From positions 23,272-87,271 of IMG/VR virus record IMGVR_UViG_3300043788_000049: a stretch of 64,000 nt of DNA; one strand, 5' to 3'. Every line of letters begins with the position of its first letter. Position 1 is the first letter of the stretch. The DNA is from a virus. Position numbers and translations under genes: made by a program. Shown here piece by piece: positions 13,537-20,065 of this stretch. Below the pieces are notes generated by a model. That model was not told the origin of the DNA. It searched no databases and saw only the letters and a list, made by a program, of their open reading frames with translations.

Positions 13537-13967
13537 CAGAAATCTCCATCGGCGATCTGAGCGCAAGGGATTCCAAGCTTGCGCCATACATCCACGACGC
13601 GCTTCCTGTCCTCGAAAATCATGATCGGCTCGAACCCCGCCTCGCGCGCCTCAGCCAGCAACTCGACCTTGACCACGCTATCGTCTCGATAGTCGCCAGC
13701 CTTGCGCATGAAAAGGCCATGGATAAGCACTCCGTGCTTGGTCAGCCATTCCACTGTGAGTTGCCGGCACTCATCAGAGCGCCCCGAGAGGCACACGACT
13801 GGCGCAGGGAGCATCTGCGCCAGATCGATCATGTGAGGGATAGGCGCGTCGCCGTCGCACGCAGCGAAGAAGGCCCGCCAATCCTTTGGCTTCTTCTGGA
13901 TGTGATGCAGCCGATGTGACGGGTCCGAAAGCGTCCCATCGATGTCGAAAAACCATGCCCGCTTCAT
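13536..13967 (-). CDS. HAD-family phosphatase, polynucleotide 3'-phosphatase-like
   Basis: A 143-residue protein starting at Met 13967 after a G-rich ribosome site. D-I-D-G-T at 8-12 is HAD motif I (nucleophile Asp8). L-S-G-R is motif II-like, and H-G and M-R-K segments follow, with I-F-E-D-R as motif IV. The order matches the phosphatase half of T4-type polynucleotide kinase/phosphatase, which removes 3' phosphates during nucleic acid repair; the kinase half is missing. It lies between the MoxR and VWA genes, an unusual insertion. Confidence 0.75.
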   Translation of the reverse strand: MKRAWFFDIDGTLSDPSHRLHHIQKKPKDWRAFFAACDGDAPIPHMIDLAQMLPAPVVCLSGRSDECRQLTVEWLTKHGVLIHGLFMRKAGDYRDDSVVKVELLAEAREAGFEPIMIFEDRKRVVDVWRKLGIPCAQIADGDF

Positions 13968-13978
13968 TTTCTGCCCCC

Positions 13979-14968
13979 CTAGATCGAGATGTCCTGGTTC
14001 CGCGTCGCCCACTCGGTGTAGGCCTTGGTGGTCTTGAGCGAGGGATCGCGCTTGACCGCATCCGTGACCAGCGTCATCTCGAAGTCCTTGGTCAACCGGC
14101 CGCCATAGATGAGGATCGCTTCGAAATTTCCCCGATCCGCCTTGCGGGCCAGAGCGCCAACCACCGCAAATTGGGTGTTTGGAGCCGATGGAACCGCAGC
14201 CTTCCTCGGATGCGCGATGATCTCGGCCAAGGGCGGTAAGGTTTTATACGTCTGAATGAACGCCTCCAGTTCCGACGCCGCGCCCTCGCCAACTAATCCC
14301 TCGATCAGCTTTTGCCGAATATCGTCATCGGCATGGATGACCTTGGCGACCTGGACCCAGGACCGCGGCGACGGGAACGCCCGAACCTCGATGTTCTGCG
14401 GGACATTGTGGAGCAAGGCCGGCCGATAGCGCAGGAAGGCGCAGATGAGCGGTTCGATCAGCGCCTTGTTGGCCCAGGACTGCCAAGCGTCCATGTCCTC
14501 CTCGACGTCGATCCAGGCAAAGCGATTCGCCAAGCCAACCGGCATCTTGTTGACGCCGGAGCGGTCGATCTGCCGATTGCCCGCGGCGACGATCATTGTC
14601 CGGGGAGGCAATTTATGCAGGCCGACAGCCCGATTCCACACCAGTTGGAAAAATGCCGTTTGCACAGAAACGCTTCCCTGAACTAATTCGTCGATGAACA
14701 GCATCGTCGGCCTGTCGCCGTAGCTCTCCAGCTCCGTCAGCCACTTCGGCTTGGCCCAATCGACGCCCGCATCCGCCCGGAAGGGCAGGCCACGAACGTC
14801 AACTGATTCGAGCGTCGTCGCGCGCTCCTCGACCAGCACAGCGCCCAGCTCATCGGCGACCTGATAGACGCCCTCCGACTTGCCGATGCCGTTCTTGCCG
14901 GAAATCATCACCGACATCCCAGCCGCGAGATAGGCTTTCAGGCACTTCTTAGCCATCGTGACGTTCAT
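13979..14968 (-). CDS. MoxR-family AAA+ ATPase
   Basis: A 329-residue protein starting at ATG 14968 (AAAGGGG 8 nt upstream; a GTG six bases earlier is the alternative). Walker A G-K-N-G-I-G-K-S at 24-31, Walker B M-L-F-I-D-E-L near residue 90, sensor-1-like V-A-A-G-N near 128 and an Arg-finger region L-A-N-R-F near 148 identify a MoxR-type AAA+ ATPase. MoxR proteins work with VWA-domain partners; the partner is encoded downstream in the same operon. Confidence 0.85.
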   Translation of the reverse strand: MNVTMAKKCLKAYLAAGMSVMISGKNGIGKSEGVYQVADELGAVLVEERATTLESVDVRGLPFRADAGVDWAKPKWLTELESYGDRPTMLFIDELVQGSVSVQTAFFQLVWNRAVGLHKLPPRTMIVAAGNRQIDRSGVNKMPVGLANRFAWIDVEEDMDAWQSWANKALIEPLICAFLRYRPALLHNVPQNIEVRAFPSPRSWVQVAKVIHADDDIRQKLIEGLVGEGAASELEAFIQTYKTLPPLAEIIAHPRKAAVPSAPNTQFAVVGALARKADRGNFEAILIYGGRLTKDFEMTLVTDAVKRDPSLKTTKAYTEWATRNQDISI

Positions 14969-15037
14969 AGGCACAACCCCTTTCGTCGAAGCCTAATCGC
15001 TTCGGACAGCCGGCGCGAGGCCGGCTCCCCGCTGCGG

Positions 15038-15265
15038 TCACAGCAGATGCGCCAGCCGATCGTTCAGCTTGCCCGGAGGCAGCGGGCGATCGCTCTCGAT
15101 CGAAGACGTGCCGTGGGCATAGAAGAAGCAGCGCGGGTCGATCCTCTCCGCCTCATCGGCCGCAACCCTAACCGCAGCCCTGGCGCGTTCATGGTCGGCG
15201 AACGGCCCAAGCAGCCAAGCCGTGCGCTGGCCGTCCTTCAAGGTGACGTAATAGCCTTTTGCCAT
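15038..15265 (-). CDS. small hypothetical protein
   Basis: A 75-residue protein starting at Met 15265 after GAAAGGGGAAA. It begins Y-Y-V-T-L-K-D-G-Q-R-T-A-W-L-L-G-P-F, a strand-rich pattern, followed by an Ala/Arg/Glu helix and a polar tail. Conserved-looking phage accessory protein of unknown role; first gene of the minus-strand MoxR operon region. Confidence 0.6.
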   Translation of the reverse strand: MAKGYYVTLKDGQRTAWLLGPFADHERARAAVRVAADEAERIDPRCFFYAHGTSSIESDRPLPPGKLNDRLAHLL

Positions 15266-15429
15266 TTGGATTTCCCCTTTCCTCACTTTCCCATAAATGA
15301 GGCCGTAGAGCCGGTCAAGCGAAATCTGGCTGTTTCCCCCAATAATATGGGCGTGGGCAGTTGACATGCGCCAGAATATCATATCTAAGGAGCGTGGGGC
15401 GATCGTGTCCCAATCGAAAGGGGTTAAAA
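15266..15429. promoter_or_regulatory. divergent promoter region
   Basis: 164 bases between a minus-strand gene and the plus-strand tag operon; both directions must be promoted from here. Its AT content is higher than the surroundings around 15330-15400. No confident -35/-10 pair identified. The plus-strand leader contains AAAGGGG before the start codon at 15430. Confidence 0.4.
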
Positions 15430-15438
15430 ATGTTAACC
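15422..15438 (+). promoter_or_regulatory. hairpin enclosing a start codon
   Basis: GGTTAA (15422-15427) and TTAACC (15433-15438) are perfect inverted arms around the loop AAATG, which contains the ATG of the first plus-strand gene. The ribosome site AAAGGGG overlaps the 5' arm. Such a stem could mask initiation, or the palindrome could be a protein-binding site; either is inference. Confidence 0.4.
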
Positions 15439-15624
15439 ATTCACCGCACCGCCCAAGAATGCCAGAACCTCGCCGCTACCTTCGCCAAGGACGCCCTCGA
15501 AGCCCAGGAGCGCGGCGACGAAGGGATCGCCTGGGCCTTCATGGCCAAGTCAGCCTATTACGAGAATGAGGCCCTGGAGCAAATGAAGATCGAAGACCAG
15601 ATGGCCGAAGCCCTCGCGGCGTGA
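15430..15624 (+). CDS. small hypothetical helical protein
   Basis: A 64-residue protein whose start lies in a small hairpin. It is wholly helical (A-K-D-A-L-E-A-Q-E-R-G-D-E-G-I-A-W-A-F-M-A-K-S-A-Y-Y) with an acidic C terminus. First gene of the plus-strand operon. No family recognised. Confidence 0.6.
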   Translation: MLTIHRTAQECQNLAATFAKDALEAQERGDEGIAWAFMAKSAYYENEALEQMKIEDQMAEALAA

Positions 15625-15635
15625 AGGAGGACACC

Positions 15636-15725
15636 ATGAGAATCACACCGATCGAATTAGCTCTGATCCTCGCCCTGGTGGCGCTGGCTGTCACCGTCTC
15701 TATCGCAACAACCGCAGGGGTGTGA
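15636..15725 (+). CDS. 29-residue membrane peptide
   Basis: ATG 15636 follows a strong AAGGAGG site; TGA at 15725. The peptide begins M-R-I-T-P-I-E and continues as a single hydrophobic helix rich in Leu, Ala and Val. Its stop overlaps a GTG (15722) that is an alternative start of the next gene. Function unknown. Confidence 0.6.
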   Translation: MRITPIELALILALVALAVTVSIATTAGV

Positions 15726-15736
15726 GAATATTTGGC

Positions 15737-16015
15737 ATGAACCCCCACGCCCAGGCAGTCGAGGCGATCATGGAGGCGGTGGCGGAATATGCGCCGCCGC
15801 TGGATAAGCCTGTGGGGTTTCTCCATGAATTTCTCGACCGCGCGGCGTTATTGGACTTGGACGGAGCCGAAAACTATTTGCGGTGGTTGCTGAACTTGCC
15901 GACGGACACGCCCGGCATTCTCGTGCAACACGGATTCCGGTGGGAACGGGAGCCTAATAAGCGGCGCAGAGAGATCCTCGTGAACTGGCTCCGGCGCGTA
16001 AGGTTCATGAAATGA
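15737..16015 (+). CDS. N-terminal HAxxVExIL-tag family protein 1
   Basis: A 92-residue protein (start ATG 15737; GTG 15722 is possible). It starts with M-N-P-H-A-Q-A-V-E-A-I-M-E-A-V-A-E-Y-A-P, a helix shared with five other proteins of this operon. The remaining body, with L-R-W-L and I-L-V-Q-H-G-F-R-W-E, also resembles the family member at 17620, so these two are full-length paralogues. Function unknown. Confidence 0.65.
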   Translation: MNPHAQAVEAIMEAVAEYAPPLDKPVGFLHEFLDRAALLDLDGAENYLRWLLNLPTDTPGILVQHGFRWEREPNKRRREILVNWLRRVRFMK

Positions 16016-16557
16016 CCAAGCGCCACGTCCACCACATCGACGGCAACCCCAACAACCACGACCTCGCCAATCTGAGGTTGGTAAAGGCGAGCGTTGGCGT
16101 GTCGCCGAACTTGAACCCGGTGCCGCTTGGGAAGCTCTACGGCCGCTCCCCCGGCTCGCTCCCTGCCGACTTCGAAGAAGCGATGGACCGGATTAATTCA
16201 TTCAACCGTCGCTTCAAAACCCGCCTCGTGAAGGTGACGCCCCCGCCGGCTAACAAGGAACATGCGGCGGAGGTCCAGAGCATTCTGGAGACGGTGTGCT
16301 CGGTGGACTTCGCGCCATCGCCCCAAGGATTGCCAGGGATGCCCACTGAGGCTGATTTCGCCTATGCAGCCAGTATGGACAGCGCGGGCCGCGCCCTTGG
16401 GCATGTAGGCCGTCTTGCTGCCAATCTCTGCGGGTATTCAGAGCAAGTATTCGATTGGACTGTTGGCGAGGGACGCGCTTGGCTAGGGGCTACTCGCTCC
16501 TTCCGCCGCGATTGGCTCCGAGGCAAGGTCGAGCGCGCCTTGAGGGCCCGCCGATGA
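16012..16557 (+). CDS. HNH-motif fragment fused to the family helix
   Basis: A 181-residue protein. Residues 5-24 (H-V-H-H-I-D-G-N-P-N-N-H-D-L-A-N-L-R-L-V) reproduce the core beta-beta-alpha of HNH nucleases without the upstream half of the domain, so activity is doubtful. Near residue 83 it carries K-E-H-A-A-E-V-Q-S-I-L-E-T-V, the operon's shared helix, here internal. The C-terminal region is helical and basic. Both ends overlap neighbours by ATGA. Confidence 0.65.
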   Translation: MTKRHVHHIDGNPNNHDLANLRLVKASVGVSPNLNPVPLGKLYGRSPGSLPADFEEAMDRINSFNRRFKTRLVKVTPPPANKEHAAEVQSILETVCSVDFAPSPQGLPGMPTEADFAYAASMDSAGRALGHVGRLAANLCGYSEQVFDWTVGEGRAWLGATRSFRRDWLRGKVERALRARR

Positions 16558-16853
16558 CCCACGCCGCCGAGGTCGAGCGCATCCTGGCCCATGCCGAGGA
16601 GTATCTGGCTCCGCCGCAGCGGGTTTTTGATGCAGACTGGCTGACGGAGTGGTGCAAGGGCATGAGCGGTTTTTCGGCAGGGATCGCCGCCATATCCTGC
16701 GTGAGTTATTTCAAGCTAGATGAGCCAGAGGCGATGGTCGCCGACTTGCTTAACCGCCTTGGCTGGAGGGTGGCCGGAGCTACCGCGCGCGTCACAATCA
16801 TTCGCAATGCCTTGAGCATCTTTGGCGTCCGGACGAAGCAGGCTCGCCCATGA
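16554..16853 (+). CDS. N-terminal HAxxVExIL-tag family protein 2
   Basis: A 99-residue protein starting at Met 16554 with M-T-H-A-A-E-V-E-R-I-L-A-H-A-E-E-Y-L-A-P. The body contains W-L-T-E-W-C-K-G-M and a helix D-E-P-E-A-M-V-A-D-L-L-N-R-L-G-W, unlike the other members. Coupled to both neighbours by four-base overlaps. Confidence 0.65.
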   Translation: MTHAAEVERILAHAEEYLAPPQRVFDADWLTEWCKGMSGFSAGIAAISCVSYFKLDEPEAMVADLLNRLGWRVAGATARVTIIRNALSIFGVRTKQARP

Positions 16854-17149
16854 CCAACGACGCCCATAGCGCCCAGGTGGAGGCGATACTGGAGCAAATC
16901 GGGGCGTTTGCCTTCACCCCAGGAACCAACCTGCGGGTCTGCGTAGGCCAAATCGTTCCAGGTGATGTGATCGTTTGGGACACATGCCAAAGGATCGTGA
17001 GAAAAGTCCGGCATACCGGCGGCCAATATATCGAAGTCTCAATGAGAGGCGTTGACGGTAAGGTGTTCGACGTCGATTGGGACGTCACTCATCACGTCGA
17101 AATCCTCACCCCGCCATTGCCGGAATGTATCGCAAGAGGCTTGCTATGA
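16850..17149 (+). CDS. N-terminal HAxxVExIL-tag family protein 3
   Basis: A 99-residue protein with the shared helix (D-A-H-S-A-Q-V-E-A-I-L-E-Q-I-G-A-F) followed by a beta-rich body with G-D-V-I-V-W-D and Y-I-E-V-S-M-R-G, resembling a small beta-barrel. Body unrelated to the other members. Function unknown. Confidence 0.65.
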   Translation: MTNDAHSAQVEAILEQIGAFAFTPGTNLRVCVGQIVPGDVIVWDTCQRIVRKVRHTGGQYIEVSMRGVDGKVFDVDWDVTHHVEILTPPLPECIARGLL

Positions 17150-17373
17150 ACCCCGCCGATCACAAAGCCGCCGTCGAGGCGATCGAGGCAAAGGTCGCGG
17201 AGTATGAGGGGCCAGTGCCTGCCCACGATCGCTGGACTGTCGATTTGGGTAGCACAACCATCACGCCACTCTTGAGCGGCAACTTTAACGTGCTGAGTGG
17301 GTATTACCTTGTCGCAACGCCGGAAGAGGCAGCAAAAAACCAACGAGCCTTTTGGGAGAACCTAGACCTATGA
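17146..17373 (+). CDS. N-terminal HAxxVExIL-tag family protein 4
   Basis: A 75-residue protein starting at Met 17146 (ATGA overlap). The N-terminal helix (A-A-V-E-A-I-E-A-K-V-A-E-Y) is the operon tag. The C-terminal part contains N-F-N-V-L-S-G-Y-Y-L-V-A-T-P-E-E, closely similar to a segment of the virion-region protein at 51248. This is either shuffling or convergence. Confidence 0.65.
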   Translation: MNPADHKAAVEAIEAKVAEYEGPVPAHDRWTVDLGSTTITPLLSGNFNVLSGYYLVATPEEAAKNQRAFWENLDL

Positions 17374-17618
17374 CCGACGCCGTGACCATCAAGTCCTTCT
17401 CCGAACTCGCCAAGGAATGGCGGACCCGCAACCGCTACTCCCGCCCCCAGCTCTCCGAGCTGACGGGATACTCCCCCTCGGCCATCCAGGACATCGAGGA
17501 GGCGATCTACCGCTCCCCGCCCCATCCGGTCAGCCCGGAGGTCATGCGGCGCTACCGGCTGATCTGCGCCGCGGTGGAGCACAAACTGACGGATTGGGAA
17601 TTTACCGATCGGGGATGA
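17370..17618 (+). CDS. XRE-like helix-turn-helix protein
   Basis: An 82-residue protein starting at Met 17370 (ATGA overlap). Residues about 18-45 (S-R-P-Q-L-S-E-L-T-G-Y-S-P-S-A-I-Q-D-I-E) form a helix-turn-helix of the XRE/Cro type, followed by a helix bundle (R-R-Y-R-L-I-C-A-A-V-E-H-K-L). It lacks the family N-terminal tag and may regulate the operon. Confidence 0.6.
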   Translation: MTDAVTIKSFSELAKEWRTRNRYSRPQLSELTGYSPSAIQDIEEAIYRSPPHPVSPEVMRRYRLICAAVEHKLTDWEFTDRG

Positions 17619-17619
17619 A

Positions 17620-17892
17620 ATGACCCACGCCTCACAGGTCCAGGCCATCCTCGATCGCGTCGCGGAGTGGGAGACGCCGCATGCCGCGGTGATCGAAGCA
17701 GCCTTGGAGCAAGCCGCGCACATGGCTCCGGGCGAAGCCTTACGCTGGCTCAACGCTCGCTTCGGGACGCCAATCCCGCAGTTTTGGGTCCAGCACGAGG
17801 TAGGAACGTGGGGATCGATAATAAAGATTGAGGAGCGCATCGTTTGGCTGCGGCGAAATTGCCTCAGCCCGACGCTAGGCTCCGGGTCTTAA
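17620..17892 (+). CDS. N-terminal HAxxVExIL-tag family protein 5
   Basis: A 90-residue protein beginning [17 protein letters not shown]. The body (A-L-R-W-L-N-A-R-F, then [10 protein letters not shown]) is similar to family protein 1 at 15737. Last gene of the plus operon; its final 29 bases overlap the convergent minus gene. Confidence 0.65.
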   Translation: MTHASQVQAILDRVAEWETPHAAVIEAALEQAAHMAPGEALRWLNARFGTPIPQFWVQHEVGTWGSIIKIEERIVWLRRNCLSPTLGSGS

Positions 17893-18064
17893 CCCGCCGG
17901 GACGCCGTCGCTCGACGGGCGTCCGAGATATGACGGGCCGGAAGCTTGCCGCCAGGATCAGCTCTCATGAACTCCTGGCCAACCTTCTTCGGGATTCCGA
18001 GTGTGGAATGGCCCGAGGCAGCAGCGGCCATCGCACGCCGCTGAGGTTCGCTGACGGCGGGCAA
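17864..18064 (-). CDS. small conserved phage protein
   Basis: A 66-residue protein with a TTG start at 18064, one base after the upstream stop. Pattern [29 protein letters not shown] is typical of a small basic protein found in many phages and prophages (Q-R-R-A-M, then P-x-x-V-G-x-E-F); role unknown. The longer frame up to 18223 would run through the upstream gene and is rejected. Confidence 0.6.
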   Translation of the reverse strand: MPAVSEPQRRAMAAAASGHSTLGIPKKVGQEFMRADPGGKLPARHISDARRATASRRVKTRSLASG

Positions 18065-18065
18065 G

Positions 18066-18245
18066 TTAGTGCCTCGCCTTGGCGAAGGTTTGGGCCAAGG
18101 TCGCCATCCGACGAATGCGAGGGTTCTTCGAGTTCTTGGCTTCAGCCACGCGCGCTGCGGGGATTTTCTGGCCCATCGGAACGCCAAGGGCCCGGTGTAA
18201 TCCACCAGGGTGCCGCACGGCACCTGACATCCAACCTTTGGCCAT
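18066..18245 (-). CDS. small conserved phage protein, basic
   Basis: A 59-residue protein starting at Met 18245, which overlaps the stop of the Cys-rich protein. Sequence pattern [16 protein letters not shown], then Q-K-I-P-A-A-R-V, typical of a small phage protein often beside the previous one. Function unknown. Confidence 0.65.
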   Translation of the reverse strand: MAKGWMSGAVRHPGGLHRALGVPMGQKIPAARVAEAKNSKNPRIRRMATLAQTFAKARH

Positions 18246-18853
18246 CAGAAGCCCTCCGGTTCGGGGATCTTTACCCAAGCATTACAGCACGCCGCGCCTT
18301 CAATTGTCTTATCGAGATCGAAAACCTCGGGCAACGCCTCGTTGAGCGCCTGATAAAGTTCGCATTCTGGAATGCCGGTCCCATCGCCATCCATGTCAGC
18401 CATCCGACAGTGCTGGCAGCGGACGCGAGTGTCGTAGACGTAGCCGGCCGTCGAGGGCGACACGGCACCGCGCAGGCCACGAGCAAGCTCTGCGGCGTTC
18501 GAGTCAACGATCGCTTGGCATGGCACACCGACAGCCCAAGGTTGCCAGAACCCGCAAGACGAATCGTCGGTCACTGAAAATTCGCTGCCAAGCAGGACGC
18601 ATCTGGCTCCGCGGACCGTGCCGTGCATGGAAGCTTCTGGGACGAATTGGGCACAATTCGAGCACTGGCCAAAATATCCCTTCCCGTCGAAGCCATCGCG
18701 CGGGGCCATATACAAAAACACGCTCCGATCCAGCCTTGGCTCGGCCTTGACGGGCTCCTCGCCGGCTTCGTTCTCGGCCGGAGCGCGGCGGCCGAGGTTA
18801 GATCCTGGTCTGACGGTGACGCGGACCGGGGTTGCGGCGAGGGGGCGGGCCAT
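18245..18853 (-). CDS. cysteine-rich phage protein
   Basis: A 202-residue protein with at least ten cysteines: C-S-N-C near residue 64, C-V, S-C-G-F, P-C-Q, C-Q-H-C near 146, P-E-C and a final C-C. It may bind zinc or an iron-sulfur cluster. Homologous-looking Cys-rich proteins occur in phage and prophage structural regions without known role. The first 40 residues are Pro/Arg-rich. Start overlaps the upstream stop (TGATG). Confidence 0.55.
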   Translation of the reverse strand: MARPLAATPVRVTVRPGSNLGRRAPAENEAGEEPVKAEPRLDRSVFLYMAPRDGFDGKGYFGQCSNCAQFVPEASMHGTVRGARCVLLGSEFSVTDDSSCGFWQPWAVGVPCQAIVDSNAAELARGLRGAVSPSTAGYVYDTRVRCQHCRMADMDGDGTGIPECELYQALNEALPEVFDLDKTIEGAACCNAWVKIPEPEGF

Positions 18854-19053
18854 CAGGCGTCTTCCTTTTCGTCAGGATCAGGCGCGGGGACGATGATAAA
18901 GCCGGCCAGATAGAGCCGCATCAGAATTTTGTCTGTGGCTCTGAGCAATCCCGTCCGCTCTGGCTTCGTTTCAATCTCGGTGTTGATGGCGTCAGCCAGG
19001 GCTATGCGCGCGGCCGCGCCGTGCCGGACCCGATCAGTCTTGACGTCGCTCAT
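18853..19053 (-). CDS. small hypothetical protein
   Basis: A 66-residue protein starting at Met 19053. Helical N terminus (D-R-V-R-H-G-A-A-A-R-I-A-L-A-D-A-I-N) and a C-terminal hydrophobic strand followed by an acidic tail. Overlaps the upstream lipoprotein gene by 20 bases. Function unknown. Confidence 0.55.
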   Translation of the reverse strand: MSDVKTDRVRHGAAARIALADAINTEIETKPERTGLLRATDKILMRLYLAGFIIVPAPDPDEKEDA

Positions 19054-19195
19054 CTGGATGCCTGTGGATGCCGAACTGGTGGGGATGGTGCTTGTCCCAC
19101 TCGTATTGGACGACCGCGCCGCCACCGAACGCAGCCACAGCGCAGCCGCCAAGCGTGACCGAGAGAAATGCGCAGATGATCAGGAGCCTCATCAT
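19034..19195 (-). CDS. small lipoprotein, His-containing, 53 residues
   Basis: Met 19195 overlaps the upstream stop by ATGA; TGA at 19034. Signal sequence M-M-R-L-L-I-I-C-A-F-L-S-V-T then lipobox L-G-G-C at 15-18. The mature part has a short glycine-rich stretch followed by His residues (K-H-H-P-H-Q-F-G-I-H-R-H). Likely an outer- or inner-membrane-anchored lipoprotein; an o-spanin role cannot be excluded. Confidence 0.6.
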   Translation of the reverse strand: MMRLLIICAFLSVTLGGCAVAAFGGGAVVQYEWDKHHPHQFGIHRHPDERRQD

Positions 19196-19434
19196 TCCCT
19201 CTCCATTTCGGCGATCATCATAACCGCGATCTGAGTATAGAGGATGGAGCCTTCATTAAGGTGATGCTTTGTCGCGAAGATTTCCTCTTTGTCCGCCAGG
19301 ATGGTCCAGATGAAAAGTCCGTCACGGTCGCTATCGAAGCCCGCAACCAGGGTATCGGCGACCCGATCGGGGACATGGCGCTTGCGCAGCTCCACCCCGA
19401 CCTTGGCCTCCAGGACGTTGTGGCGCCCTATCAT
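19192..19434 (-). CDS. small hypothetical protein
   Basis: An 80-residue alpha/beta protein: V-G-V-E-L-R-K-R-H-V-P-D-R-V-A-D-T-L, G-L-F-I-W-T-I-L-A-D-K-E-E and a C-terminal helix. Overlaps both neighbours by four bases, within a conserved-looking phage cluster. No family recognised. Confidence 0.55.
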   Translation of the reverse strand: MIGRHNVLEAKVGVELRKRHVPDRVADTLVAGFDSDRDGLFIWTILADKEEIFATKHHLNEGSILYTQIAVMMIAEMERE

Positions 19435-19631
19435 TTGAACAAAAGCGCCCTGACAGCCGCATCTTTTGCTTCCAATAACTTCCGTAGGGCGACCGTGCGC
19501 TCCGGATTCCGGGGCAGGCCCTCAATAAGCCTGTTCGCCAGGTCGCCAAATGGCTTGCTGACCTCCTGCAGCCCTGGCGGCAGGTGGTTGTAGCCGAAGA
19601 ACTGCATAATCGGTTCGTTTTCTTCTGACAT
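19431..19631 (-). CDS. Acb2/Tad1-type hairpin protein, candidate anti-defence nucleotide sponge
   Basis: A 66-residue protein. Pattern Y-x-H-L-P ... L-Q-x-V-S-x-P-F-x-x-L-A, then L-P-x-N-P-E-R-T-x-A-L-R-K-L-L-E-A-K-D-A-A-V-R-A, consistent with the small phage family annotated as Acb2/Tad1 hairpin domain. Characterised members form oligomers that bind the cyclic oligonucleotide signals of CBASS and related nucleotide signals of Thoeris, blocking host defence. Assignment is from remembered family pattern; binding residues were not checked. Confidence 0.55.
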   Translation of the reverse strand: MSEENEPIMQFFGYNHLPPGLQEVSKPFGDLANRLIEGLPRNPERTVALRKLLEAKDAAVRALLFK

Positions 19632-19843
19632 CAGGCTTTTCCTTTCATCATCGCGCCCAGCGCCGCGAGGCCGGCGAAGGTCCGGCGCATGGCCGCCTGC
19701 CGGTCCTTCTCAGACTGCGGCTTAGGAGGCTTGCCCATTGTCGCCATCGTGGCCGGCTGGGCCGGCTTCGATGTGACCTTGGGAGGACCCATGAGGGCCG
19801 ATGTCTGGGAGGGGACGAAGGCTTTCTGCGGGGCCAGATCCAA
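19631..19843 (-). CDS. small Pro/Lys-rich protein
   Basis: A 70-residue basic protein, probably disordered in the first 45 residues (Pro, Ser, Lys rich), with a helical C terminus (A-M-R-R-T-F-A-G-L-A-A-L-G-A-M-M-K-G-K). Touches its downstream neighbour at one base. Unknown function. Confidence 0.5.
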   Translation of the reverse strand: MDLAPQKAFVPSQTSALMGPPKVTSKPAQPATMATMGKPPKPQSEKDRQAAMRRTFAGLAALGAMMKGKA

Positions 19844-19854
19844 GGCGGCCTCCT

Positions 19855-20040
19855 TTAGGGCTTGAGGGCGCCCGCCGCGGCGATCCGCGCCAGATTGACC
19901 GCGATTCCGCCGAGCAAATCGATCAAATTCTCGACGGTCGCCACATAGGAAGGATCGGATTGTCCCGCGAGCGCGACAGCTTCAGCTTTCAGCTTTGCAA
20001 CGACAGCATCAACGGCGTCAGGCGTAATCGGCGTGTTCAT
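19855..20040 (-). CDS. small helical hypothetical protein
   Basis: A 61-residue protein starting at Met 20040. Helical with hydrophobic faces (A-V-D-A-V-V-A-K-L-K-A-E-A-V and L-I-D-L-L-G-G-I-A-V-N-L-A-R-I). It could be a membrane-peripheral or oligomeric helix bundle. No family recognised. Confidence 0.5.
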   Translation of the reverse strand: MNTPITPDAVDAVVAKLKAEAVALAGQSDPSYVATVENLIDLLGGIAVNLARIAAAGALKP

Positions 20041-20065
20041 TTGCGTCACCTGTGTTTTAAAGCTT

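Noticed and set aside
13536-14012. Longer start for the HAD phosphatase (Met at 14012)
   Set aside because: The extra 15 residues would overlap the MoxR stop; Met 13967 has a strong ribosome site and begins directly before the D-I-D-G-T motif.
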